Of a stretch of 64,000 nucleotides of DNA, positions 8,085 to 16,087 are shown piece by piece. This DNA comes from Streptomyces sp. NBC_00239. GTDB lineage: Bacteria; Actinomycetota; Actinomycetes; Streptomycetales; Streptomycetaceae. A model generated the notes under the pieces. That model ran no database searches. It was not told the DNA's origin and worked only from the letters and a program-made list of their open reading frames with translations. Within the stretch, counting starts at the first letter, position 1, and every line of letters begins with the position of its first letter. The stretch spans positions 5,642,001 through 5,706,000 of the forward strand of contig NZ_CP108095.1 of assembly GCF_036194065.1 (NCBI RefSeq). Reading direction: 5' to 3'. A program made the translations under genes and the position numbers.

Positions 8085-9166
8085 GCTCGCCGGAACGCAC
8101 CGAACACCTGGTCCTGCCCGGGGTGCTGACCGCGGAGCAGGCGGCCGAGACGGTCGCGGGCATCCTCGCGGCGCAGCGCGCGGACGGCGCCATACCGTGG
8201 TTCCGCGGGCACCACCTCGACCCGTGGGACCACACCGAGGCCGCCATGGCCCTGGACGCCGCCGGGGAACACGCGGCCGCGGAACGCGCGTACGAGTGGC
8301 TGGCGCGGCACCAGAACGCCGACGGCTCCTGGTACGCGGCCTACGCCGACCGGCCCGAGGGCGTGGACACGACCGCCCCGCAGGACGCCGGCAAGGAAAG
8401 CAACTTCACCGCCTACATCGCGGTCGGCGTCTGGCACCACTACCTGGCGACCGGCGACGACACGTTCCTCGACCGGATGTGGCCGGTGGTCTACGCGGCC
8501 GTCGAATTCGTCCTCGGGCTCCAGCAGCCGGGCGGCCAGATCGGCTGGAAGCGCGAGGCGGACGGCGCCGCCGTCACCGACGCGCTGCTCACCGGATCCT
8601 CGTCCGTGCACCAGGCGCTGCGCTGCGCCCTGGCGATCGCCGAGCACCGGGAGGAGCCGCAGCCCGACTGGGAACTCGCGGCCGGCGCGCTCGGTCACGC
8701 GATACGACGGCACCCGGAGCGGTTCCTCGACAAGGACCGCTACTCCATGGACTGGTACTACCCCGTCCTCGGCGGCGCCGTGACCGGCGCCGAGGCGAAG
8801 GCGCGCATCGAGGCGCGGTGGGACGAGTTCGTCGTCCCCGGCCTGGGGGTGCGGTGCGTGCTCCCGAACCCGTGGGTGACGGGCGGCGAGAGCTGCGAGC
8901 TCGCGCTCACGCTGTGGGCGATGGGGGAGTCGGACCGGGCGCTGGAGATCCTGCGGTCGATCGGGCACCTGCGGGCCGACGGCGGCATGTACTGGACCGG
9001 TTACGTGTACGAGGACCGGGCGGTGTGGCCGGTCGAGCAGACGACGTGGACGGCGGGCTCGCTGCTCCTGGCGGTGGCCGCCCTCGGCGGCGACGAACCC
9101 ACCACCGCCGTCTTCGGCGCCGCGGCCCTTCCGTCGGGCCTGGCCCCCGACTGCTGCCCGGCCTGA
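8081..9166 (+). CDS. Prenyltransferase/squalene-cyclase-fold protein
   Basis: 361 aa, GTG start overlapping the methyltransferase stop (GTGA). It contains alpha/alpha-toroid repeat features: GILAAQRADGAIPWF, WLARHQNADGSWYAAY, FVLGLQQPGGQIGW and ADGGMYWTGYVYED, matching the QxxDGSW-like repeats of prenyltransferase and squalene oxidase families. I do not see the DxDD motif of a class II terpene cyclase or the zinc ligands of protein prenyltransferases, so it may be a glycoside-processing or scaffold relative rather than an active cyclase. It belongs to the three-gene unit facing the KstR-like regulator. Confidence 0.75.
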   Translation: MSSPERTEHLVLPGVLTAEQAAETVAGILAAQRADGAIPWFRGHHLDPWDHTEAAMALDAAGEHAAAERAYEWLARHQNADGSWYAAYADRPEGVDTTAPQDAGKESNFTAYIAVGVWHHYLATGDDTFLDRMWPVVYAAVEFVLGLQQPGGQIGWKREADGAAVTDALLTGSSSVHQALRCALAIAEHREEPQPDWELAAGALGHAIRRHPERFLDKDRYSMDWYYPVLGGAVTGAEAKARIEARWDEFVVPGLGVRCVLPNPWVTGGESCELALTLWAMGESDRALEILRSIGHLRADGGMYWTGYVYEDRAVWPVEQTTWTAGSLLLAVAALGGDEPTTAVFGAAALPSGLAPDCCPA

Positions 9167-9322
9167 CCGGGGTCCGGCGCGCCGGGAGCGAGGTCAGCCG
9201 TAGCGGGCCACTCCAGCCACGCCGGCGAGGCTGACGGGCGACCCGAACGGGTGCACCCGAGTGGCGGGGGCCGCGCATACGGGTGAACCTGCGGAGGACA
9301 CCTCACTCCCCCGGAGGAAACC

Positions 9323-10030
9323 GTGTCCATACCCAGAACCATCCGAATCCGCCGCGCCCTGACGGCTCTGGCGCTGTCCACCGCGCTGGTCGTCGGGGCC
9401 ACCGGGTGCGGGGGCTCCGGCGGCGCCGGCGCCGGCGGCGCCGGGTCCAGTGGACTGGGCGGGGCCGAGCCCCTGTCCCTCACCGCGGCGGCCTACGCGC
9501 AGCAGTTCGAGGCCTTGCAGGTGCAGGCCGCGCAGGTCCAGTGGCAGGCCGAGGTCGCGGCCGAGGCCGAGGTCGTGGCCGCCGTGGAGGCCGAGCCCTC
9601 GCCGAGTACCTCCGCCGAGCGGCAGAAGTTCGCCAAGACGCGCTTCGTCGCCAACGCCGGGCTCGCGGCCGGTGCCACCTATCAGTGGATCATCAAGCCG
9701 TACAAGGCGGGCAAGTTCAAGAAGGGCACCAAGGGCCGGACCTTCGCGCTCATCAAGGCGGGTCTAGCGGGTGCCTTCGCGTACAACCGGCTGAAGGCGG
9801 CCGTGAACAACGCCAAGGGAGACCCGCTGCTGTCCAAGGCGGTGGCCCCGCTGACCGCGGGCATCGAGTCGCTGAAGGGGCTGGGGTCGAAGCTGCGGAA
9901 GGGTGACGCGGGGGATGCGGACATCTCGTCCTTCGAGAACGTCATCAACGGTGTGAAGGACGCGGGCAAGAGTGCCGGCGCGGAGGTCACCGACCAAGTC
10001 CCCAGCGCGGGCCAACTCGCAGGCGGCTGA
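9323..10030 (+). CDS. Putative lipoprotein of unknown function
   Basis: 235 aa, GTG start with GGAGGAAACC just upstream. The N-terminus has arginines (RTIRIRR), a hydrophobic stretch and a candidate lipobox ending GATGC, followed by a Gly-rich linker. The body is Ala/Lys rich with a likely helical segment (EALQVQAAQVQWQAEVAAEA) and a second hydrophobic stretch near ALIKAGLAGAFAYNRLK. I do not recognise the family. It lies downstream of the glycosyltransferase unit but is separated by 156 bp with its own ribosome site. Confidence 0.65.
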   Translation: MSIPRTIRIRRALTALALSTALVVGATGCGGSGGAGAGGAGSSGLGGAEPLSLTAAAYAQQFEALQVQAAQVQWQAEVAAEAEVVAAVEAEPSPSTSAERQKFAKTRFVANAGLAAGATYQWIIKPYKAGKFKKGTKGRTFALIKAGLAGAFAYNRLKAAVNNAKGDPLLSKAVAPLTAGIESLKGLGSKLRKGDAGDADISSFENVINGVKDAGKSAGAEVTDQVPSAGQLAGG

Positions 10031-10080
10031 CCCCCTGGGGCTCCGCCCCGACCCCGCCCCCCCTGCCTTTGCGGGCGGGC

Positions 10081-10275
10081 AACTTCCAGCCTCGCCGGCG
10101 TTCGAGGCGCGGGGTTTGGGGCGGAGCCCCAAGAGCAACCCGGCTCCGCCGGGCACCGGGCTCCGCCCGGACCCGCTCCTCAAGCGCCGGAGGGGCTGGA
10201 GGGTGCGGGGGGTTGGCGGGCTCTGCCCGGGCCCGCTCTTCGAGCGCCGGAGGGGCTGGAGGGTGCGGGGGGCCC
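10081..10275. repeat. Window-wide palindromic repeat copy
   Basis: The left arm at about 10088 matches GCCTCGCCGGCGTTCGAGG, the central hairpins GGGGCGGAGCCCC and CCGGGCTCCGCCCGG follow, and the right arm is amplified (CAAGCGCCGGAGGGGCTGGA occurs twice). It lies between the convergent ends of the lipoprotein and the F420 oxidoreductase genes. Confidence 0.75.
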
Positions 10276-10297
10276 CCGGGGGTCGGGGGGCCGGGGG

Positions 10298-11308
10298 TCA
10301 GGAGTTCAGGTCGGCCAGGACGCGGAGGGTGTGGGGGTCGGGGGCGGTGACGAGGAGGTCGGTCACCGGGCCGGCGCGCCACAGGTCCAGGCGTTCGGCG
10401 ATCCGTTCGCGCGGCCCGACCAGCGAGATCTCGTCGGCGAAGGCGTCCGGGACGGCCAGCACCGCCTCCTCCTTGCGCCCCGCGAGGAACAGCTCCTGGA
10501 TCCGCCGGGCCTCCGCCTCGTACCCCATCCGTCCCATCAGGTCGGCGTGGAAGTTCCGGGCCGCGTGCCCCATCCCGCCGATGTAGAAGCCGAGCATGGC
10601 CTTCACCGGCAGCAGGCCCTCGGCGACGTCGTCGCACACCTTCGCCCGGGCCATCGGCGCGATCATGAACCCCTTGGGCACGTCGGCCAGGGCGGGCCCG
10701 TACACGTCGGGGCGGACCGGCGACCAGTACAGCGGCAGCCAGCCGTCCGCGATCCGGACGGTCTGCGCGATGTTCTTCGGACCCTCGGCGCCCAGGAGCA
10801 CCGGCAGGTCGGCCCGCAGCGGGTGCGTGATCGGCTTGAGCGGTTTGCCGAGCCCGGTGCCGTCGGCGCCGCGGTACGGGTGGGAGTGGAAGCGGCCGTC
10901 GAGCGCCACCGGCCCCTCGCGGCGCAGCACCTGGCGGATGACCTCGACGTACTCGCGGGTCGCGGTCAGCGGGCTGGCCGGGAAGGGCCGCCCGTACCAG
11001 CCCTCCACCACCTGCGGGCCGGACAGGCCCAGGCCCAGCATCATGCGGCCCCCGGACAGGTGGTCCAGGGTCAGGGCCTGCATCGCGGTGGCGGTCGGGG
11101 TGCGGGCGGCCATCTGCGCGATGGCGGTGCCGAGCCGGATCCGCGAGGTGTGCGCGGCGATCCAGGTCAGGGTGGTGAAGGCGTCCGAACCCCAGGCCTC
11201 GGCCGTCCACACGGAGTCGTAGCCGAGGTTCTCGGCCTCGGTGGCGAGGTCGAGGTGGGCGGTGGCGGGGCCGCGGCCCCAGTAGCCGAGCGCGAGTCCG
11301 AGGCGCAT
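10298..11308 (-). CDS. LLM-class F420-dependent oxidoreductase
   Basis: 336-aa TIM-barrel enzyme of the luciferase-like monooxygenase class. MRLGLALGYWG opens the barrel, and EAENLGYDSVWTAEAWGSDAF, RIRLGTAIAQM and LDHLSGGRMMLGLGLSGPQV are family hallmarks of actinobacterial F420 oxidoreductases (Rv3520c-like). ATG 11308 has AGGGGACCTC directly before it; upstream in-frame starts are not supported. A CTGAC...GTCAG palindrome at 11386-11400 marks its promoter. In mycobacteria a relative belongs to the sterol-catabolic region, which fits this neighbourhood, although the reaction here is unknown. Confidence 0.9.
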   Translation of the reverse strand: MRLGLALGYWGRGPATAHLDLATEAENLGYDSVWTAEAWGSDAFTTLTWIAAHTSRIRLGTAIAQMAARTPTATAMQALTLDHLSGGRMMLGLGLSGPQVVEGWYGRPFPASPLTATREYVEVIRQVLRREGPVALDGRFHSHPYRGADGTGLGKPLKPITHPLRADLPVLLGAEGPKNIAQTVRIADGWLPLYWSPVRPDVYGPALADVPKGFMIAPMARAKVCDDVAEGLLPVKAMLGFYIGGMGHAARNFHADLMGRMGYEAEARRIQELFLAGRKEEAVLAVPDAFADEISLVGPRERIAERLDLWRAGPVTDLLVTAPDPHTLRVLADLNS

Positions 11309-11385
11309 GAGGTCCCCTCCGTGGCGTGGCCGGGCGCGGCCAGGCGTGGCGTGTGCGGCGGCCGGTGTCCGACGGCCGCCACTAT

Positions 11386-11400
11386 CTGACGGTCCGTCAG
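11386..11400. promoter_or_regulatory. CTGAC-type palindromic operator candidate
   Basis: CTGACGGTCCGTCAG is a perfect inverted repeat of 7-bp arms around one base, about 80 bp upstream of the F420 oxidoreductase start. The same CTGAC/GTCAG half-sites recur at 16045-16061 and 20093-20107. Confidence 0.5.
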
Positions 11401-11482
11401 TCAGGTTGCCGGTCAGGGGACTGTAGGGCAACGGCCCCCAGCCCGGAAGGGCGGGGGGCCGTCACATGGGCGCCGGGGCGGC

Positions 11483-12343
11483 TCAGCCGCGCTGGATGCC
11501 CGAGGTGTCCTGGAGGACGCCGCGGCGGCCGTCCTGGGTCTGCGCGACCAGGGCGGCCGGGCCGCGCTGGTCCACCGCGAGGTACCAGGTGCCGGGCGCC
11601 AGCTCGGCGATCTGCGCACCCGAGCCGTCCTCCGCGAACAGCGGCCGGGCGGCCGGGACGGCGAACCAGAACGCCGCGAAGTCCGACGCCGGGGCCGCGG
11701 GCTGCGCCGCGGCCGGCTGGTCCTGCGGGCCAAGCGGCTCGGGCTGCCCGTGCGCCTGACCGTGCTGCTGCCCGTGGTGCTGCGCCGGGTCCGGCTGTCC
11801 GCCGTACGGGGCCGCCGGCTGCCCGCCGAAGGGCTGCTGCTGGCCGGGGTACCCGTAACCGCCGGGCTGCTGCTGGCCGGGCTGGCCGCCGTACGGGGCC
11901 ACCGGCGCCGGGCCGGGGGCGGGCAGCAGCGGGCCCTTGAGCGCGGGCACCTTGTCGCCGAACAGGGTCGAGCCGGCCAGCACGATCGTGGCGAGGAAGG
12001 CCAGGATGGCGCCCGCGCCCAGGTCGGCACGGTCGGGGCTGAGGATCAGCGTCCACAGCGAGGTCCACGCCGCCGCGACGAGCAGCACCGTGCCCCACGC
12101 GGACATCGGCACGCCCGCCAGCCGGCGGGACTCGGGCTGGAAACGGGAGGCGAGCAGCAGCCCGGTGCCGATGAAGCCCAGCAGGAAGAGCGACGGGAGG
12201 ACGAGGCCGAAGGTGTCGGTGTCCCATGCGCTCGGCATGTCGAGCCCGTCGACGGAGTAGAAATCGAGGAACGAGGCGATGAACAGCAACACCGCTGCTC
12301 CGATCACCACGCCGTCGCCTCGAGTGAGGGAGCGGATGTTCAC
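11483..12343 (-). CDS. DUF5336-like membrane protein with proline/glutamine-rich tail domain
   Basis: 286 aa. Four hydrophobic segments are visible in the first 130 residues (GVVIGAAVLLFIASFLDFY, LVLPSLFLLGFIGTGLLLA, GTVLLVAAAWTSLWTLIL, AILAFLATIVLAGSTL). A Gly/Pro/Gln-rich linker (PYGGQPGQQQPGGYGYPG) then leads to a small C-terminal domain (FWFAVPAARPLFAEDG, GTWYLAVDQRG). GTG 12343 has AAGGA upstream. This layout resembles DUF5336 proteins of Streptomyces; the function is unknown. Confidence 0.75.
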   Translation of the reverse strand: MNIRSLTRGDGVVIGAAVLLFIASFLDFYSVDGLDMPSAWDTDTFGLVLPSLFLLGFIGTGLLLASRFQPESRRLAGVPMSAWGTVLLVAAAWTSLWTLILSPDRADLGAGAILAFLATIVLAGSTLFGDKVPALKGPLLPAPGPAPVAPYGGQPGQQQPGGYGYPGQQQPFGGQPAAPYGGQPDPAQHHGQQHGQAHGQPEPLGPQDQPAAAQPAAPASDFAAFWFAVPAARPLFAEDGSGAQIAELAPGTWYLAVDQRGPAALVAQTQDGRRGVLQDTSGIQRG

Positions 12344-12525
12344 TTGTGTGTCCTTCTCGGTCTCGGTCGTGTCGTGGTGCCGCGGTCGCTGTGAGTGGCG
12401 GAGCGGGGCGGGGACCATGGTACGGATGGTCTCCGCGGCGGAGCGGGCCGGGGCGCGGGCCCCCGCTCTTGCACCGCCTGTCCAGGGACGACGCGCCGCG
12501 TCCATGGACCCTGCCCGTTCAGGGA

Positions 12526-13557
12526 CTACCCGCCCAGGAACCCGACGATGCCGTCCGCGATGCCCTGGGCGGCTTTCTGCCGCCACTGCGGACTCGTCAG
12601 CAGCGCCGCGTCCTTGGCGTCACGCATGTTGCCGCATTCGATGAACACCTTGGGCCGCTTCGACAGGTTGAGTCCGCCCAGATCGCTGCGCACCACCAAA
12701 CCGGTGCCGCCGCCCACGTAGTTGGAAGGGGCGAGTCCGGTGGTCCGTACGAAGTTCCCGGCGATGCGCTCGCCGAGTTCGCGGGACGGGCCGACGATCG
12801 CCGCAGTGTCCGAGGCGCCGCCCTTGACCTTGGCCGGGAGGATCACGTGGAAGCCGCGGTTGCCCGCGGACGAGCCGTCAGCGTGGACCGAGACGACGGC
12901 GTCCGCGGCCGCCTCGTTGCCGATCCTCGCCCGCTCGTCGATGCACGGGCCGAACGGGCGCTCCGCCTCGTGGGTGAACACCACGCGGGCACCCTGGCGT
13001 TCCAGCTCCTGGCGCAGCCGCCGGGCCACGTCGAGGCTGAAGTCCGCCTCCTTGTAGCCGGAGTTGGTGGTGGTGCCGGTGGTGTCGCACTCCTTGCGGC
13101 CGGTGCCGATGTCGACCTGCTGGTTGATCTCGCGGGCGTGCTGGAAGTTGGCCGGGTTGTGGCCGGGGTCCACGACGACCGTGCGGCCGGCGAGCGGGCC
13201 GCGGCCCGCCGGGGCGGGCGGGGCGGCCTTGGTGGGCGTGCCGGCGCCGGGGCCCGTGCCGGGGGCGGCGGTGGGGGCGGCGGTGGGGGTCGCGCTCGCG
13301 TGCGGGACCGGCCGGGCCTTCGCGTCGCCGGAGTGACCCGCCCGGGAGGGGCTCGCGGCGGGCGGCGGTACGGGCTGCCCGGCGGCGGGCTCGCCGTCGT
13401 CCGCGAGCGCCTGGGTCAGCACCCAGCCGGCCAGGCAGACGGGCGCGAGCGCGGCGAGCGCCACGGCCAGGGTGGACCGGCGCAGGAACCAGGGCTGCGG
13501 GCCGGGCGCGATCGAGGCGGCGGACTCCGGGGGCGGGGGGCTGTCGTCGTACGGCAC
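12526..13557 (-). CDS. N-acetylmuramoyl-L-alanine amidase (Amidase_3)
   Basis: 343-aa zinc peptidoglycan hydrolase cutting the MurNAc-L-Ala bond. One N-terminal transmembrane or signal segment (STLAVALAALAPVCLAGWVL) is followed by a Pro/Ala linker and the catalytic domain. Zinc ligands are visible in VVVDPGHNPAN (about His133), NSGYKEADFSLDVA and VVSVHADG; the catalytic glutamate is in VFIECGNM. It should act on the outer face of the membrane during wall growth or spore release. The gene stands alone, with a 182-bp gap to the DUF5336-like gene. Confidence 0.92.
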   Translation of the reverse strand: MPYDDSPPPPESAASIAPGPQPWFLRRSTLAVALAALAPVCLAGWVLTQALADDGEPAAGQPVPPPAASPSRAGHSGDAKARPVPHASATPTAAPTAAPGTGPGAGTPTKAAPPAPAGRGPLAGRTVVVDPGHNPANFQHAREINQQVDIGTGRKECDTTGTTTNSGYKEADFSLDVARRLRQELERQGARVVFTHEAERPFGPCIDERARIGNEAAADAVVSVHADGSSAGNRGFHVILPAKVKGGASDTAAIVGPSRELGERIAGNFVRTTGLAPSNYVGGGTGLVVRSDLGGLNLSKRPKVFIECGNMRDAKDAALLTSPQWRQKAAQGIADGIVGFLGG

Positions 13558-13990
13558 GTCCGCGATGCTAGTCCGCTGCGCTTTGCTTGCGGGTGTTATC
13601 CCCTGCCCGGAGCGCCGCCGCCCCCGCCTGCGCCGGAGTTTGAGGCGTGGCCCCAGGCCGAGTCGGCCGTGCCGGCGACCCCGGCCTCGCCGACGCCCGG
13701 GGCGTTACCAGCCCCTTCGGCGTTTGAGGAGCGGGTCGGGGCGGAGCCCGGTGACCCTGCGCACCCCTTCAGCCCCTCCGGCGCTTGAGGAGCGGGTCGG
13801 GGCGGAGCCCGGTGCCCGGCGTCAGCCGGGTTGTCTTGGGGCTCCGCCCCAAACCCCGCGCCTCAAACGCCGGCGGGGCTGGCTGAACTTGCGCAGCGTT
13901 GGCCGGCGGGGCTGAAGTTGCGCAGGGTTGGCCGGCGGGCCGGAGGGGGCGCTCGCGTCCCGGCGGGCGTGGGGTTCGGACCCGGCAGGG
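13558..13990. repeat. Repeat-filled intergenic region
   Basis: Two partial left units carrying GGCGTTTGAGGAGCGGGTC and GGCGCTTGAGGAGCGGGTC (about 13720-13815) precede a GGGGCTCCGCCCC hairpin and the right arm CCTCAAACGCCGGCGGGGC near 13861-13880. Short GTTGGCCGGCGGG repeats then run to 13945. No gene is supported. It separates the amidase promoter from the methyltransferase 3' end. Confidence 0.7.
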
Positions 13991-14641
13991 TCAGAGGCCC
14001 GGGGTGGTGCGGCGGAGGACGCGGAGGGAGTCCGTCACCGAGACTTCGGTGAAGGCGCCGGAGGCGAGGGCCCGGCAGTAGATCCGGTACGGCGCCTGAC
14101 CCCCATCGGCCGGGTCGGGGAAGACGTCGTGGATCACCAGCGTCCCGCCCACCGCCAGGTGCGGCACCCAGCCCTCGTAGTCCGCCGTGGCGTGCTCGTC
14201 CGTGTGGCCGCCGTCGATGAAGACCAGGCCGAGGGGGCCGCCCCACACCGCCGCGGCCTGCGGCGACCGCCCGACGAGGGCGAGGACGTGGTCCTCCAGC
14301 CCGGCCCGGAACAGCGTCCGCCGGAAGGTCGGCAGCGTGTCCATCAGTCCGACCTCGGGGTCCACGACGGTCGGGTCGTGGTACTCCCACCCCGGCTGCT
14401 GCTCCTCGCTGCCCCGGTGGTGGTCCACGGTGACCAGGACCTGCCCGGCCGCCCGCGCCGCATCGGCGAGCAGGATCGCGGAACGCCCGCAGTACGTGCC
14501 GACCTCCAGCAGCGGCAGCCCGAGCGCGCCGGCCTCGACGGCCGCCCCGTACAGCGCGAGCCCCTCCCGTACCGGCATGAAGCCCTTGGCGGCCTCGAAG
14601 GCGGCGAGGATCTCCGGCTTGGGGGCGGCGGTGGGTGCCAT
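13991..14641 (-). CDS. Class I SAM-dependent methyltransferase (Methyltransf_24)
   Basis: 216 aa. The SAM-binding motif is LLEVGTYCGRSAILLADAA, followed by VLVTVDHHRGSEEQQPGW and VFIDGGHTDEHATADYEGW, the D-G-H pattern of Methyltransf_24 proteins (CmcI/macrocin-like). VGGTLVIHDVFPDP completes the fold. It is preceded by GCACCC-rich sequence rather than a strong Shine-Dalgarno. The substrate is unknown and no obvious operon partner is present. Confidence 0.88.
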   Translation of the reverse strand: MAPTAAPKPEILAAFEAAKGFMPVREGLALYGAAVEAGALGLPLLEVGTYCGRSAILLADAARAAGQVLVTVDHHRGSEEQQPGWEYHDPTVVDPEVGLMDTLPTFRRTLFRAGLEDHVLALVGRSPQAAAVWGGPLGLVFIDGGHTDEHATADYEGWVPHLAVGGTLVIHDVFPDPADGGQAPYRIYCRALASGAFTEVSVTDSLRVLRRTTPGL

Positions 14642-14828
14642 GGGTGCCTCCGGGGCGGGCGGTGCGTGCGTGATGGGGCCCTCATGCTGCCCTACTGCCG
14701 GGTAGGACGGAACGGCGGGTAGGCCGCGTGATCCCCGTCACCCGGGCGGGCCCGCACCGGATGCGGTCCCCCGATTAGGTGCCACCGGATTCGGTACCCC
14801 CCGGACGCGGCGGCCGCCGGAGAGGAGG

Positions 14829-15344
14829 TCAGAGCCAGCCCGGCGACCTGGTGAGGGCGAAACGGGTGACGCAGCCCTGGAGCTGGGTGAGGAAGTCGCG
14901 CAGGTCGGTGGCGACGGGCAGGAAGTCGACGTCCGTGGAGGCGGGGGCGACCGAGCGGTGGACCGTGCCGTCCTGGCCCACGGCGAAGAGCGTCCCGCCG
15001 CCGTCGCTCGCGAAGACCGTGCCGCGGCCGGCGCCGCCGGGCATGGGCTCGGCCGTGAGCTCGCCGTGCGCGTGGGCGGCGGTGTGGATGAAGTACGCGT
15101 TGCCGATGTCGGCCATGGTCACCTCCTCGACCGTCTCGTAGAAGGTGACCAGGTCGGGGTGGACGGCCGGGTCCGCGCGCAGTGCGTCGACGCCGTCCCG
15201 CCCTCGTTCGGGGCTCGTCAGGACGACCTCGTTCACGTCCGGCGGGTACGGGTAGTAGGTCTCGAACGCGGCGAGGACGGCGTTCAGCCGGCCGGTGACG
15301 TCCGCGGCCCAGGTGCGGAGCCAATGCGGGTCGAGTGCCGGCAC
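14829..15344 (-). CDS. SUKH (SMI1/KNR4)-type protein
   Basis: 171 aa, GTG start at 15344 only 3 bp after the stop of the upstream lipoprotein gene, so the two are co-transcribed. The middle reads FYETVEEVTMADIGNAYFIH and the end GTVFASDGGGTLFAVGQDGTVHR followed by LRDFLTQL, which is the usual C-terminal pattern of SUKH proteins. Some SUKH proteins act as immunity factors for polymorphic toxins, others have unknown housekeeping roles. No toxin gene is visible nearby, so no immunity role is claimed. Confidence 0.65.
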   Translation of the reverse strand: MPALDPHWLRTWAADVTGRLNAVLAAFETYYPYPPDVNEVVLTSPERGRDGVDALRADPAVHPDLVTFYETVEEVTMADIGNAYFIHTAAHAHGELTAEPMPGGAGRGTVFASDGGGTLFAVGQDGTVHRSVAPASTDVDFLPVATDLRDFLTQLQGCVTRFALTRSPGWL

Positions 15345-15347
15345 GTC

Positions 15348-15908
15348 CTAGCCCGCCGTTCCGGTCGTACGCCGCTTCTCCGCGAGGGCGAAGACCTCGG
15401 CGCGGCAGCTCTCGTGGAAGGCGGCGAACTGGATCAGGTCGACCCGGTCGGACTCCTTGAGGGTCGCCCGGATGTTCCAGTCCTTCTTCGTGAACGTGGT
15501 CAGCGCGGTGTCGCCGTGCTGCTCGCGGCCCGTGCGCTTCCAACCGCGCTCCTCCAGCGCGGCCAGCGCGTCGGAGTAGGGCCGCTCGCCGGTCTGCGTG
15601 TCGAGGGGCCCGCCCGGGCTCCCGGCCCAGAGGGTCGTGCACCGGCCGAGGCGGATCTCGGTCGGGTCGGTCTCGTCGGGGTCGACGCCCGGAGACAGGC
15701 CCATCAGCCCCGCCTCCGCGGTGGCCTCGTCCACGTCCCGGTTCACGGCCTCCCGGCCCAGCGGGTCCTGCCCGGCCGTCGGCGCTTTCGTGGACGCCGC
15801 CGGCGCCGACGGTGATGCTCCGGTGCCGGATCCGTCGCCGCATCCCGCCGTCACGGCGATCACCGCAGCCGTCGCGACCGTCGCCGCCGCCTTCTTGATG
15901 CTGTTCAT
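15348..15908 (-). CDS. Secreted lipoprotein, paralogue of the one at 4217-4843
   Basis: 186 aa. The signal peptide MNSIKKAAATVATAAVIAV ends in lipobox VTAGC. The mature part includes LGREAVNRDVDEATAEAGL, ALEERGWKRTGREQ and FTKKDWNIRATL, the same order as in the lipoprotein at 4217-4843. The ATG at 15908 opens the signal peptide. It forms an operon with the SUKH-type gene and diverges from the acyl-CoA dehydrogenase, sharing a 179-bp promoter region rich in palindromes. Function is unknown. Confidence 0.8.
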   Translation of the reverse strand: MNSIKKAAATVATAAVIAVTAGCGDGSGTGASPSAPAASTKAPTAGQDPLGREAVNRDVDEATAEAGLMGLSPGVDPDETDPTEIRLGRCTTLWAGSPGGPLDTQTGERPYSDALAALEERGWKRTGREQHGDTALTTFTKKDWNIRATLKESDRVDLIQFAAFHESCRAEVFALAEKRRTTGTAG

Positions 15909-16031
15909 GCGTACAGGTGCTCCCCACCCCGCTGAATCCCCCACGGGCGGGTGCCCACGCGTTCCGCCGAAGATTTTGGCACAAGGGGAGGCGGGGGCGT
16001 CGGGCCCGGCCTGAGGAGCGGCGAGCCAGAG

Positions 16032-16041
16032 GAACACGTTC
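16032..16041. promoter_or_regulatory. KstR-type operator candidate 1 before acyl-CoA dehydrogenase
   Basis: GAACACGTTC, with flanks G and TA, has the AAC-NN-GTT core and is palindromic except at the centre. Its centre is 33 bp from the second site at 16065-16074. Confidence 0.6.
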
Positions 16042-16044
16042 TAT

Positions 16045-16061
16045 TCTGACCTTCCGTCAGA
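16045..16061. promoter_or_regulatory. CTGAC-type palindrome between the two KstR-type sites
   Basis: TCTGACCTTCCGTCAGA has perfect 6-bp arms (TCTGAC/GTCAGA) separated by five bases. It lies between two AAC-NN-GTT sites, so two regulators could compete at this promoter. Confidence 0.5.
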
Positions 16062-16064
16062 TTG

Positions 16065-16074
16065 GAACGTGTTC
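16065..16074. promoter_or_regulatory. KstR-type operator candidate 2 before acyl-CoA dehydrogenase
   Basis: GAACGTGTTC ends 13 bp upstream of the ATG at 16088, a position where a bound repressor would block initiation. It is the reverse complement of the first site. Confidence 0.6.
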
Positions 16075-16087
16075 TACTCTGCCGCGC

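Noticed and set aside
14829..15908. Toxin-immunity system
   Set aside because: Only the SUKH-type candidate is present; the partner is an ordinary small lipoprotein with a paralogue elsewhere, so no toxin is supported.
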